Source of the DNA: Candidatus Calditenuaceae archaeon JGI OTU-1
GTDB taxonomy: Archaea; Thermoproteota; Nitrososphaeria_A; Caldarchaeales; Calditenuaceae
Direction of reading: 5' to 3'
DNA: 5,072 nt
Assembly: GCA_000494145.1 (NCBI GenBank)
Contig: AWOE01000074.1
Coordinates: forward strand, 3,227-8,298
This document shows positions 1-5,072 of the stretch, piece by piece. The notes beneath the pieces were generated by a model. It did not search any database and had not been told where the DNA came from. It saw only the letters and a list, made by a program, of their open reading frames with translations. Within the stretch, counting starts at the first letter, position 1, and each line of letters begins with the position of its first letter. The translations under genes and the position numbers were made by a program.

Positions 1-296
1 GTCTCGAGCTTGTTCACGACCGCCTCTATCATCAGCTGGTTCCTGATCGCCACGTTCAGCATCGACCTGAGCTGGTGGAGCTCGTTAGCTAGGATCGCCG
101 CCCGCTCCTCGTCTCCCTCCATCTTGGCCGCCACGACCTGCTCGAAGAGCTGCCTGGAACGGTTGGTCATCTCCCTGACCCTCCGCTCCATCCTCTCCCT
201 CACGATCGCCAGGCCCACCGTCACCCTCTCGATCCTCTCCTCCCTGTTACGCCTCAGCTTGATGCCCATCCGGAGAAGCCGCCCTTCCGGGGACAT
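1..296 (-). CDS. cdvB: CdvB-like ESCRT-III division protein, N-terminal part (3' end outside window)
   Basis: This is a partial gene of 98 complete codons; the coding sequence continues past the left edge. It starts at ATG 296-294, the first possible start in the frame. The product is charged and helical. Residues 1-24 are rich in Arg and Lys, and residues 25-98 form long amphipathic helices. The stretch from Leu50-Phe51 through Gly61-Asp62, Arg65-Ala66, Ala70-Asn71-Glu72-Leu73, Leu76-Arg77, Asn86-Gln87-Leu88 to Lys96-Leu97-Glu98 matches the pattern of the archaeal CdvB/Snf7 core as I remember it. CdvB proteins polymerise on the membrane at midcell and constrict the division neck with the CdvC/Vps4 ATPase, or remodel membrane during vesicle release. 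The C-terminal part, which would carry the CdvA-binding winged helix and the CdvC-binding motif, is not visible, so CdvB cannot be told from its paralogues CdvB1-B3. No clear Shine-Dalgarno precedes the start, so the mRNA may be leaderless. The family is recognised from pattern only, with no search. Another coiled-coil protein is the main alternative. Confidence 0.77.
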   Translation of the reverse strand, partial: MSPEGRLLRMGIKLRRNREERIERVTVGLAIVRERMERRVREMTNRSRQLFEQVVAAKMEGDEERAAILANELHQLRSMLNVAIRNQLMIEAVVNKLE

Positions 297-444
297 TATA
301 CCGCTCGTTGCCGGACGACAAATCGCAATACGACGGTAGGACCGGGCGAGGGTCGTCGTCACCGGCAAAGGGTTTGGGCCCTGTCTTAGGGTCGGAAGCG
401 TTCTGCGCTACTTTTTTCAATCGCTCGGTCGATGTTTTGCCGGT
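297..444. promoter_or_regulatory. Divergent promoter region between cdvB-like gene and malic enzyme
   Basis: These 148 bp separate two genes that start in opposite directions, so both promoters should lie here. Toward the malic enzyme there is a T-rich element at 411-420 (six Ts at 412-417), about 30 bases before its TTG start. Toward the cdvB-like gene there is a weaker AT-rich stretch at about 318-330 on the minus strand, 22-34 bases before its ATG. Both distances fit archaeal TATA boxes of leaderless transcripts. The region also carries three copies of a TTGCCGG core, listed separately. The roles are inferred from position and composition. Confidence 0.55.
361..444. repeat. 9-bp inverted repeat ACCGGCAAA / TTTGCCGGT, with a third 7-bp core copy nearby
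   Basis: ACCGGCAAA at 361-369 is the exact reverse complement of TTTGCCGGT at 436-444, with 66 bp between the arms. The 7-bp core TTGCCGG occurs again at 308-314 in the same orientation as the 436-444 copy. The 436-444 copy touches the TTG start of the malic enzyme. The 308-314 copy lies 12-18 bases before the ATG of the cdvB-like gene. I saw no other copy of the 7-mer when reading the window. The spacing is too long for a simple RNA hairpin, so binding sites for a regulator are the likelier reading. That role is inference. Confidence 0.5.
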
Positions 445-1785
445 TTGGCCACGGCCGAAGATTATTCGGAGCTCGCGGTCAGGCTTTCCCGTTTCTACGG
501 CGGCAAGATCGAGACCGTGCCGAAGGTCCCCGTCAGGTCGCTCAGGGACTTCGCTATCTGGTACACCCCGGGCGTGGCGGCCGTCTCGAGGGCGATAGCC
601 CAGGACAAAGACGAGTCGTTCAACCTCACGAGCCGGTGGAACACCATAGCGGTGATCACCAACGGGAGCAGGGTGCTCGGGCTCGGCAACATAGGGCCTG
701 AGGCATCGCTTCCCGTGATGGAGGGTAAGGCTCTGATCTTCAAGTACCTCGGCGGTGTGGACGCCATCCCGTTGCCCATCAGGGCCGAGACGCCGGAGAA
801 GTTCATCGAGATAGCCGAGGCCCTCGAGCCGGCCTTCGGAGGCTTCAACCTCGAGGACATCAGCTCTCCCGAGTGCTTCCAGATACTGGAGGAGCTCTCG
901 AGGAGGCTCGAGGTACCCGTTTGGCACGACGACCAGCTGGGCACCGCGGCCTCCACGCTGGCAGCTCTGATAAACGCGCTGAAGGTCACAGGCAGGTCGG
1001 TCAGGGGGACGAGGATCGTGCTGCTCGGTGCAGGGGCCGCCAACATAGCCACGGCGATCATGCTGGAGAAGTTCGGCTTCGATCCCGGAGAGATGATACT
1101 GATCGACACGAAGGGGATACTGCACGCCGAGCGGGAGGACATGGACTCGCTGATGCTGAGGAACAGGTGGAAGTACGAGCTGGCCATCAGGACCAACAGG
1201 TCCAAGGTCAAGGGAGGGCTCGAGGAGGCTTTGGTGGACGCGGACGTCCTGATCGCCGCATCGAGGCCGGGGCCAGGCGTCGTGAAGCCTGAGCACGTGA
1301 AGCTGATGGCTAAGGACCCGATCGTCTTCGCGCTCGCCAACCCGGTCCCTGAGATATGGCCTTGGGAGGCGAAGGGGGCGGGGGCGGCGGTGGTGGCCAC
1401 CGGGAGGAGCGACTTCCCCAACCAGGTCAACAACAGCCTCGTCTTCCCGTCGGTCTTCAGGGGAGCGCTGGACGTGAGGGCGAAGGGGATAACCTACGAG
1501 TCGGCGATAGCGGCTGCGGTCGAGCTGGCGAGGTGCGCCGAGGAGAAGGGCATCGGCCCCGACTACATCATACCGACGATGGAGGAGTGGGAGGTCTACC
1601 CGAGGGTCGCAGCGGCGACGGCCGAGTGGCTCTCGAGGAACGGTATGGCGAGGCTCCCAACCACGTACGGGGAGGAGGTCGAGAGGGCGAGGGCCATCAT
1701 CTCGAGGGCGAGGAGGGTCCTCGAGGAGATGGTCAGGACCGAGCTCGTGAAGCCTATCCCTACAGCAAACCGACCCTCCGCTTAG
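445..1785 (+). CDS. Malic enzyme (oxaloacetate-decarboxylating malate dehydrogenase)
   Basis: This cytosolic enzyme oxidatively decarboxylates malate to pyruvate and CO2 with reduction of NAD or NADP. It links the C4 acid pool to pyruvate. The 446 residues match the length of archaeal and bacterial short-form malic enzymes. The N-terminal domain carries Tyr40 in the Tyr-Thr-Pro-Gly-Val-Ala motif (proposed acid), the Gly-Asn-Ile-Gly-Pro motif at 81-85 and Lys95 in Glu-Gly-Lys-Ala (proposed base). Metal ligands are expected at Glu137-Asp138 and in the His-Asp-Asp-Gln motif at 161-164. The Rossmann fold starts near 190 with Gly-Ala-Gly-Ala-Ala-Asn at 195-200 and an acidic Asp221 after the second strand. 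The Ala-Asn-Pro-Val-Pro-Glu (298-303) and Gly-Arg-Ser-Asp-Phe-Pro-Asn-Gln (320-327) motifs are intact. Cofactor preference cannot be read safely. The start is TTG at 445; no other start gives the full N-terminus, since the next in-frame ATG (codon 92) lies beyond Tyr40. The 3' end overlaps the convergent phosphatase gene by 26 bp. Confidence 0.94.
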   Translation: MATAEDYSELAVRLSRFYGGKIETVPKVPVRSLRDFAIWYTPGVAAVSRAIAQDKDESFNLTSRWNTIAVITNGSRVLGLGNIGPEASLPVMEGKALIFKYLGGVDAIPLPIRAETPEKFIEIAEALEPAFGGFNLEDISSPECFQILEELSRRLEVPVWHDDQLGTAASTLAALINALKVTGRSVRGTRIVLLGAGAANIATAIMLEKFGFDPGEMILIDTKGILHAEREDMDSLMLRNRWKYELAIRTNRSKVKGGLEEALVDADVLIAASRPGPGVVKPEHVKLMAKDPIVFALANPVPEIWPWEAKGAGAAVVATGRSDFPNQVNNSLVFPSVFRGALDVRAKGITYESAIAAAVELARCAEEKGIGPDYIIPTMEEWEVYPRVAAATAEWLSRNGMARLPTTYGEEVERARAIISRARRVLEEMVRTELVKPIPTANRPSA

Positions 1786-2554
1786 CTTCTCCCTCGATCT
1801 CAAGGGCTGCCGGCGATATCCCGTAGTGCCTGCAGGAGAAGACGGTGTAGGCCAGCCCTCCGAAGTGCTCCATCACGCCCTCCTCCACCGGCTCGTGGGC
1901 CCTGACGAGACACCTCAGCCCCGAGTTGCTGAGGAACCTCTGCGTGGCGGAGCGGCCGTACCTGTATATCCCCGGGCCCCTCCAGCTCGGACCGAACCAC
2001 TCGATCGATTCGTCGGGGTCGTTCCAGAGCATCTGGATCACGTCGTCGTCCTCGAGGTCCTCGCCCTGCTTCCTGATCGGCATCAACTCCTCCAGCGAAG
2101 TGGGGCCCATCGGTATACCTCCGTGGACGAGGAGGTAGGAGCCGTTGAGGACAGCGGCTATCGGGAGCTCGGCGTAGAGGGAAGCGACGAGCCCGAAGGC
2201 GCCGTGCCCGAACCGCCTCGCCACGACTTCGTAGAAGCCGTAATGATGGTTCATCTGCGTGGTCTCGTGGTTCCCCCTGAGCGTCACAACCCTCTCCGGG
2301 TCCCCGGCCTTCGCCCTCAGGAGGTCCACGAAGACCTCGAGCTGCTCCGGTCCCCTGTCCACGTAATCTCCGAGGAAGACGATCGCGTCGTAATCGTCGA
2401 GCCGGCCGAGGGCGGCCTCGAGGGAACTGTGGTCGCCGTGGAGGTCTCCGACGACGAGGGCCCTCCTCCGATCGAGCCTTAGGAAGGCGTCCTCCTTCCG
2501 CAGCACCTCAATCGCCGACTCGATCGCCTCCTTGAATTCCCTGAAGGAGATCAT
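1760..2554 (-). CDS. PPP-family serine/threonine protein phosphatase (calcineurin-like metallophosphoesterase)
   Basis: This 264-residue protein is predicted to hydrolyse phosphoserine and phosphothreonine esters with a two-metal centre in the cytosol. All PPP signature motifs are present in order: Gly-Asp-Leu-His-Gly at 36-40, Gly-Asp-Tyr-Val-Asp-Arg-Gly at 62-68, Arg-Gly-Asn-His-Glu at 93-97, His-Gly-Gly at 144-146 and Arg-Ala-His at 218-220. Expected metal ligands are Asp37, His39, Asp63, Asn95, His144 and His220, with His96 as acid. Arg67, Arg93 and Arg192 align with phosphate-binding arginines, and Tyr244 with the conserved tyrosine near the active site in PP1. Two small differences from PP1 are Trp-Asn-Asp-Pro at 177-180 instead of Trp-Ser-Asp-Pro, and Phe-Ser-Cys-Arg-His-Tyr at 239-244. 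There is no signal peptide or membrane segment. The gene starts 21 bp after the DUF35 gene and is likely co-transcribed with it. Its 3' end overlaps the malic enzyme gene. The substrate is unknown; a diadenosine tetraphosphatase-like activity is an alternative. Confidence 0.92.
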   Translation of the reverse strand: MISFREFKEAIESAIEVLRKEDAFLRLDRRRALVVGDLHGDHSSLEAALGRLDDYDAIVFLGDYVDRGPEQLEVFVDLLRAKAGDPERVVTLRGNHETTQMNHHYGFYEVVARRFGHGAFGLVASLYAELPIAAVLNGSYLLVHGGIPMGPTSLEELMPIRKQGEDLEDDDVIQMLWNDPDESIEWFGPSWRGPGIYRYGRSATQRFLSNSGLRCLVRAHEPVEEGVMEHFGGLAYTVFSCRHYGISPAALEIEGEAKRRVGLL

Positions 2555-2562
2555 CGACCGGG

Positions 2563-2566
2563 CCTC
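2563..2566 (-). promoter_or_regulatory. Ribosome binding site GAGG for the phosphatase gene
   Basis: On the minus strand GAGG lies 8 bases before the ATG at 2554, inside the 21-bp gap after the DUF35 stop codon. It matches part of the archaeal Shine-Dalgarno sequence. It supports this start and fits translation of a downstream gene in an operon. Confidence 0.55.
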
Positions 2567-2575
2567 GGGGCGCGC

Positions 2576-3127
2576 TCACTGGGACTCGGCCGGGACGAAG
2601 GCGTAGGTCAGGTAGTTCTCCGGCTTCCTCCGATCGACCACGAGCCTCACGTCCATCCCGACCCTGACCTGCTTCGGGTCCTCGACCTTCAGCCAAGCGA
2701 GGACGTTGAACCCCTCCTTCATCCTCGCTATCGCGACGACGTAGTCCTCGTAGTGCATGAAGCTGGTGGGCTTGACGTTGATGACCGTGTACGTCAGCAA
2801 CTTCCCGGGGCCCTCGATCGGCTTCCACTCCATGTCCGTCCCGCCGCACCTCGAGCAGTCCGGCTGGGGCGGGAAGTACTTGGACCCGCAAGACCTGCAC
2901 TCGGTGTAGAGCACTTGCCCTCGCTGGAGCCCCTCGAAGAACGGCTGGATCCTCTTGACAGGGATGAGATACCTGAGCCTGAGCTCACGCTGGTCGAAGA
3001 ACAGGGGGTCACCGGTCTTCTCGTCCCGTATGATGGGGAGGCCGGTCATCTCCTTCTCCTGCTCCACAGCCTCGAGCCACATCCTGATGAAGGCCTCTAT
3101 CTGATCCCTGCTGATGCTGGTCCCCAT
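2576..3127 (-). CDS. Zinc-ribbon / OB-fold protein (DUF35 family), probable acyl-CoA enzyme partner
   Basis: This 183-residue cytosolic protein shows the DUF35 layout. Residues 1-55 are a charged, largely helical extension. The family's helical lead-in follows (Phe63-Phe64-Glu65-Gly66-Leu67). A rubredoxin-like zinc ribbon has Cys77, Cys80, Cys91 and Cys94 (C-x2-C-x10-C-x2-C) with the Tyr-Phe-Pro-Pro sequence between the pairs. An OB-fold of beta strands spans about 104-180, with the Gly-Pro-Gly-Lys-Leu-Leu-Thr-Tyr motif at 106-113. Known DUF35 proteins bind acyl-CoA and hold together thiolase and HMG-CoA synthase in archaeal mevalonate synthesis, or assist other thiolase-like enzymes. No thiolase or HMG-CoA synthase gene lies in this window, so the partner is unknown. 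The gene starts with ATG 45 bp after the transporter stop, behind its own TATA-like element, and is followed by the phosphatase gene. A single-stranded nucleic-acid-binding role for the OB-fold is less likely. Confidence 0.88.
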   Translation of the reverse strand: MGTSISRDQIEAFIRMWLEAVEQEKEMTGLPIIRDEKTGDPLFFDQRELRLRYLIPVKRIQPFFEGLQRGQVLYTECRSCGSKYFPPQPDCSRCGGTDMEWKPIEGPGKLLTYTVINVKPTSFMHYEDYVVAIARMKEGFNVLAWLKVEDPKQVRVGMDVRLVVDRRKPENYLTYAFVPAESQ

Positions 3128-3148
3128 GTCGAGTTGAGTCGTCGTAGG

Positions 3149-3158
3149 TGATATATCC
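3149..3158 (-). promoter_or_regulatory. TATA-box-like promoter element for the DUF35-phosphatase pair
   Basis: On the minus strand the sequence GCGGATATATCACC is centred about 27 bases before the ATG at 3127, in the 45-bp gap after the transporter gene. ATATAT in a GC-rich background at this distance is what a leaderless archaeal transcript would show. No Shine-Dalgarno is seen between it and the ATG. The distance places the transcription start at or next to the start codon. Confidence 0.6.
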
Positions 3159-3172
3159 GCCTATCTGCCATC

Positions 3173-4360
3173 TCACGGCCGGAGGACCGGAGCGCTGACC
3201 CTCGTTCGTTCACCGGCGTAGGCGACGAGGGCGATCACGAGGAGCGCCGCCACCGCCAGCGTTCCGAAGGGGCCGGCCGAGATGCCCGATGCGGCTATGA
3301 CGGCCGTCAGAGGAGCCCCAACCGCAACCCCCAACAGCCCGAAGGCGTTCAGTATCCCCGAGGCCCTACCCCTAACCTCACGGGGCAGCTGGAGGACAGC
3401 GTGGCTCGATCCGTGGAAGACGAAGCCGAGCGCCGCCGAGAAGACGAGTGCCGCCGCTAACCTCGGCTCCGCCCTAGCGATGCTCAGCTGGAGGAGGGCC
3501 GAGCTGATCGAGACCGCCAGGAGGCCGATGACGAGGGATGTGAACGGTGAGTACCTGCTCGATATGCGGGCCGATGCGAAGAACGAGGGTATCGAGAGGC
3601 CAGTGGAGAGGGCCATGAAGAGTCCGATCTGGGCCGCCGCCGACCTCTCCTCCATCCCCGCGACGCTCACCAGCAAAGATGGAAGGGTTCCCACGACGCC
3701 ACCTATCACGAGGTAGAGGGCCATCATCGAGAGCGAGGCGGCCATGACGGGGACCGCGACCGCGGACATGTCACGAACCCGTTCGCCGTCGTCCCTGATG
3801 GCTCCTCCGTGGAGGAGTACGGGCCTCGCTGTGAGGGCGTAAGCAGCGACGAGCGCGGTGACGGCTGCGACCGTAGCGAAGACGCCAGCGAACCCAAACC
3901 TCGAGACTATGGCGGTCGCCGAGCCGGAGCCTATCACGATCGCGATGGCAACGAAGGTCCAGAAGACCGCGAGCGTCCTGCCGAGGACCTGCTGGAAGGC
4001 GTCACCGATCGCCGCGAGCGCAGAGGGCACCACGAAGGAGTCGGCGGCCGCGTGGGCAGCCCTGAAGAGCAGGAGCTGGTAAGGCGAGGAGGACGAGAGG
4101 TACCCGATCATGACCGCCGCATCGGCCAGCAACCCAGCGACGAGCGGCCCCCTCCTGCCGATCCTGTCCACCACAAACCCTGCCACCGCGCTCATCGGTA
4201 TCGCGATGATCGAGTACAGGGCCGCGATCACCGAGGCCGTCAACCCGTCGGCTCCGAGCGAGAGGGCGTAGGAGGCTATCACCGGCGAGATCATCGAGGT
4301 GTCGATCAGGGCCACGAACCCTATCGCGCCGATCCCGGCGTATGTTTTCGCAGCCGCCAC
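3173..4360 (-). CDS. Major facilitator superfamily (MFS) transporter, 12 membrane helices
   Basis: This 395-residue integral membrane protein is very rich in Ala, Val, Leu and Ser. Hydrophobic segments lie near residues 8-31, 41-63, 72-90, 93-117, 130-152, 156-176, 198-222, 243-263, 272-294, 300-321, 333-355 and 362-382, giving the usual 6+6 helices with a charged cytoplasmic loop at about 180-197. MFS motif A is clear between helices 2 and 3 (Gly61, Asp65-Arg66, Gly68-Arg69-Arg70). A related Arg-Gly-Arg-Ala-Ser-Gly at 330-335 precedes helix 11. Asp20 in helix 1 is a candidate proton-coupling residue. The substrate cannot be read from the sequence; drug or small-metabolite efflux and uptake are both possible. 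The start is GTG at 4360. An in-frame TAA at 4387-4385 bounds the frame, and no other start between them exists. A TATA-like element lies about 26 bases upstream, so the gene is probably expressed separately from S7. Confidence 0.9.
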   Translation of the reverse strand: MAAAKTYAGIGAIGFVALIDTSMISPVIASYALSLGADGLTASVIAALYSIIAIPMSAVAGFVVDRIGRRGPLVAGLLADAAVMIGYLSSSSPYQLLLFRAAHAAADSFVVPSALAAIGDAFQQVLGRTLAVFWTFVAIAIVIGSGSATAIVSRFGFAGVFATVAAVTALVAAYALTARPVLLHGGAIRDDGERVRDMSAVAVPVMAASLSMMALYLVIGGVVGTLPSLLVSVAGMEERSAAAQIGLFMALSTGLSIPSFFASARISSRYSPFTSLVIGLLAVSISSALLQLSIARAEPRLAAALVFSAALGFVFHGSSHAVLQLPREVRGRASGILNAFGLLGVAVGAPLTAVIAASGISAGPFGTLAVAALLVIALVAYAGERTRVSAPVLRP

Positions 4361-4381
4361 GGTCTCAGGGCGAACGTCTCC

Positions 4382-4399
4382 GCTTTAACTCTATAGTTA
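4382..4399 (-). promoter_or_regulatory. TATA-like promoter element of the MFS transporter
   Basis: On the minus strand this AT-rich stretch reads ACTATAGAGTTAAAGCG. Its GTTAAAG part is centred about 26 bases before the GTG start at 4360, and its CTATAG part about 33 bases before. Either could place transcription start at or near the GTG. No convincing Shine-Dalgarno precedes the GTG, which also favours a leaderless mRNA. Confidence 0.45.
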
Positions 4400-4499
4400 T
4401 CCGCAATTTCTGCGTGAGTTTTTCGTAGAAAACCCCAACCCACTGAAGGGAGAACACCTCGGGTCCTCGAAGAACTCGGAGCGAAGTTTCCGGGCGGGC

Positions 4500-5072
4500 C
4501 TACCTCGAGGCGAGGGCTATTCGCTCCTGCTCGTTCTTCTTCTTGATAGCGTAGCTCCTGACGTCGTTCGACGCGGCGGCGATGATCTCGTCGGCCAGGG
4601 CCTCGTCGATCGTCTTGACGCTCCTGAAGGAGCTGAGCCTCGCGCCCTCGGCAAGCCAGCGCAGGGCCAGGTCGAGCCTCCTCTGGGGCGAGATGTCCAC
4701 GGCCTTGAAGTAGGTGATCCCTCCGTAGGTGACCCTCGTCGTGTCCTCCCTCGGCGCAGCGTTCTCGATGGCCCGCACCAGGACCTGTACCGGGTTCTCG
4801 CCCGTCCTCAGGTGGATGATGTGCAGCGCGTTCCTGACGGCCAGCAGAGCCTTCTGCTTCTTGCCGCCGTTCTTCCCGGGTCTCATGAGCATGTTCGCCA
4901 GCCTCTCGACGACGTTGACCCTCGCCTTGCCGAAGCGCCGGTGCTCGTGCCTCCCTCCGCTGTGGGGCAGGACCAGAGGCGACAGCGCGATGTAGGCCCT
5001 CAGCCCGGGGTCCCTCACCTCGACCTGAGAGAGGTCCCACTGGTGGAAGACCTTCAGCGGCGGCAGCCTCAC
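4500..5072 (-). CDS. rpsG: Ribosomal protein S7 (uS7), archaeal type, probably cut at its 5' end
   Basis: S7 is a primary 16S rRNA-binding protein that nucleates the head of the small subunit and lies near the E-site mRNA exit. The 190 visible residues follow the archaeal pattern closely: Pro36-His-Ser-Gly-Gly-Arg-His-Glu at 36-43, Arg46-Phe47-Gly48-Lys49-Ala50, Arg90-Thr-Gly-Glu-Asn-Pro at 89-94, Ala101-Ile-Glu-Asn-Ala-Ala-Pro-Arg-Glu at 101-109, the beta-hairpin Thr115-Tyr-Gly-Gly-Ile at 115-119, and Ser128-Pro-Gln-Arg-Arg at 128-132. The C-terminus Glu-Arg-Ile-Ala-Leu-Ala-Ser-Arg is typical. The frame is still open at the right edge, where the last codon (5072-5070) is GTG. It could be the start, but archaeal homologues usually have a few to about 20 more N-terminal residues, so the true start is more likely outside. 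In archaea S7 normally sits in an operon after S12. The expected downstream neighbour, elongation factor 1-alpha, is absent here. Confidence 0.97.
   Translation of the reverse strand: MRLPPLKVFHQWDLSQVEVRDPGLRAYIALSPLVLPHSGGRHEHRRFGKARVNVVERLANMLMRPGKNGGKKQKALLAVRNALHIIHLRTGENPVQVLVRAIENAAPREDTTRVTYGGITYFKAVDISPQRRLDLALRWLAEGARLSSFRSVKTIDEALADEIIAAASNDVRSYAIKKKNEQERIALASR

Noticed and set aside
10..339. A 109-codon plus-strand frame at the left edge
   Set aside because: It is Ser/Leu/Ile-rich and opposite the CdvB-like frame, which matches a known family; it looks like the complement of Glu/Arg-rich helix codons.
495..1433. A second 312-codon antisense frame within the malic enzyme
   Set aside because: It is Ser/Pro/Ala-rich with no recognisable motif and is fully contained in the real gene.
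247..1803. A 518-codon open frame on the minus strand opposite the malic enzyme
   Set aside because: It lies antisense to a gene with intact malic enzyme motifs, its translation is Arg/Pro/Gly/Asp-rich low-complexity sequence, and long antisense frames are expected in GC-rich DNA.
1826..2482. A 218-codon plus-strand frame opposite the phosphatase
   Set aside because: It is the antisense shadow of a gene whose catalytic motifs are all present; no motif of its own is seen.
4387..4398. Short palindrome-like AACT-CTAT-AGTT upstream of the transporter
   Set aside because: Four-base arms are within chance expectation and it overlaps the TATA-like element, which explains its composition.
4420..4432. 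Inverted repeat TTTTC-GTA-GAAAA downstream of S7
   Set aside because: The arms are only five AT-rich base pairs. It could mark transcript ending after S7, since it gives a short T run on the minus strand, but the evidence is too weak for a terminator call.
4321..5040. A 239-codon minus-strand frame overlapping S7 and the transporter start
   Set aside because: It is in another frame of the clearly identified S7 gene and has Arg/Gly/Glu-rich sequence without domain features.
1..5072. Search by eye for tRNA, rRNA, CRISPR arrays, insertion sequences and toxin-antitoxin or defence genes
   Set aside because: Apart from intergenic gaps of 148 bp or less, the window is filled by six protein genes of known families. 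No repeat-spacer pattern, transposase, terminal repeats or RNA gene structure was seen.

Overview
The window looks like a piece of chromosome from a GC-rich archaeon, probably a thermophile of the TACK group (Thermoproteota in the wide sense). Four things point there. The ribosomal protein S7 is clearly the archaeal form. A partial gene at the left edge matches the core of the archaeal ESCRT-III division protein CdvB. Arginine codons are mostly AGG and isoleucine often uses ATA. Several genes start without a Shine-Dalgarno sequence but have an AT-rich, TATA-like element about 26-30 bases upstream, as expected for archaeal leaderless mRNAs. I cannot name the genus. GC content was judged by eye, not counted.

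Layout from left to right. Positions 1-296 (minus) hold the N-terminal part of a CdvB-like ESCRT-III protein that runs off the left edge. A 148-bp divergent promoter region (297-444) separates it from a plus-strand malic enzyme (445-1785). The malic enzyme converges on a minus-strand gene, and the two coding regions overlap tail to tail by 26 bp. The rest of the window is all minus strand. Read in transcription order from the right, it holds ribosomal protein S7 (5072-4500, probably cut at its 5' end), a 12-helix major facilitator transporter (4360-3173), a zinc-ribbon/OB-fold (DUF35) protein (3127-2576) and a PPP-family protein phosphatase (2554-1760).

The DUF35 gene has its own TATA-like element. 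The phosphatase follows it by 21 bp with a GAGG ribosome-binding site, so these two are probably one transcript. The transporter probably has its own leaderless promoter. S7 is presumably the end of a ribosomal-protein operon that lies mostly outside the window.

All genes belong to known families and no new multi-gene system is evident. The least expected feature is in the 297-444 divergent region: a 9-bp sequence (TTTGCCGGT) occurs there twice in opposite orientation, and its 7-bp core occurs a third time. The copies sit close to both gene starts and could be an operator shared by the division gene and the malic enzyme.
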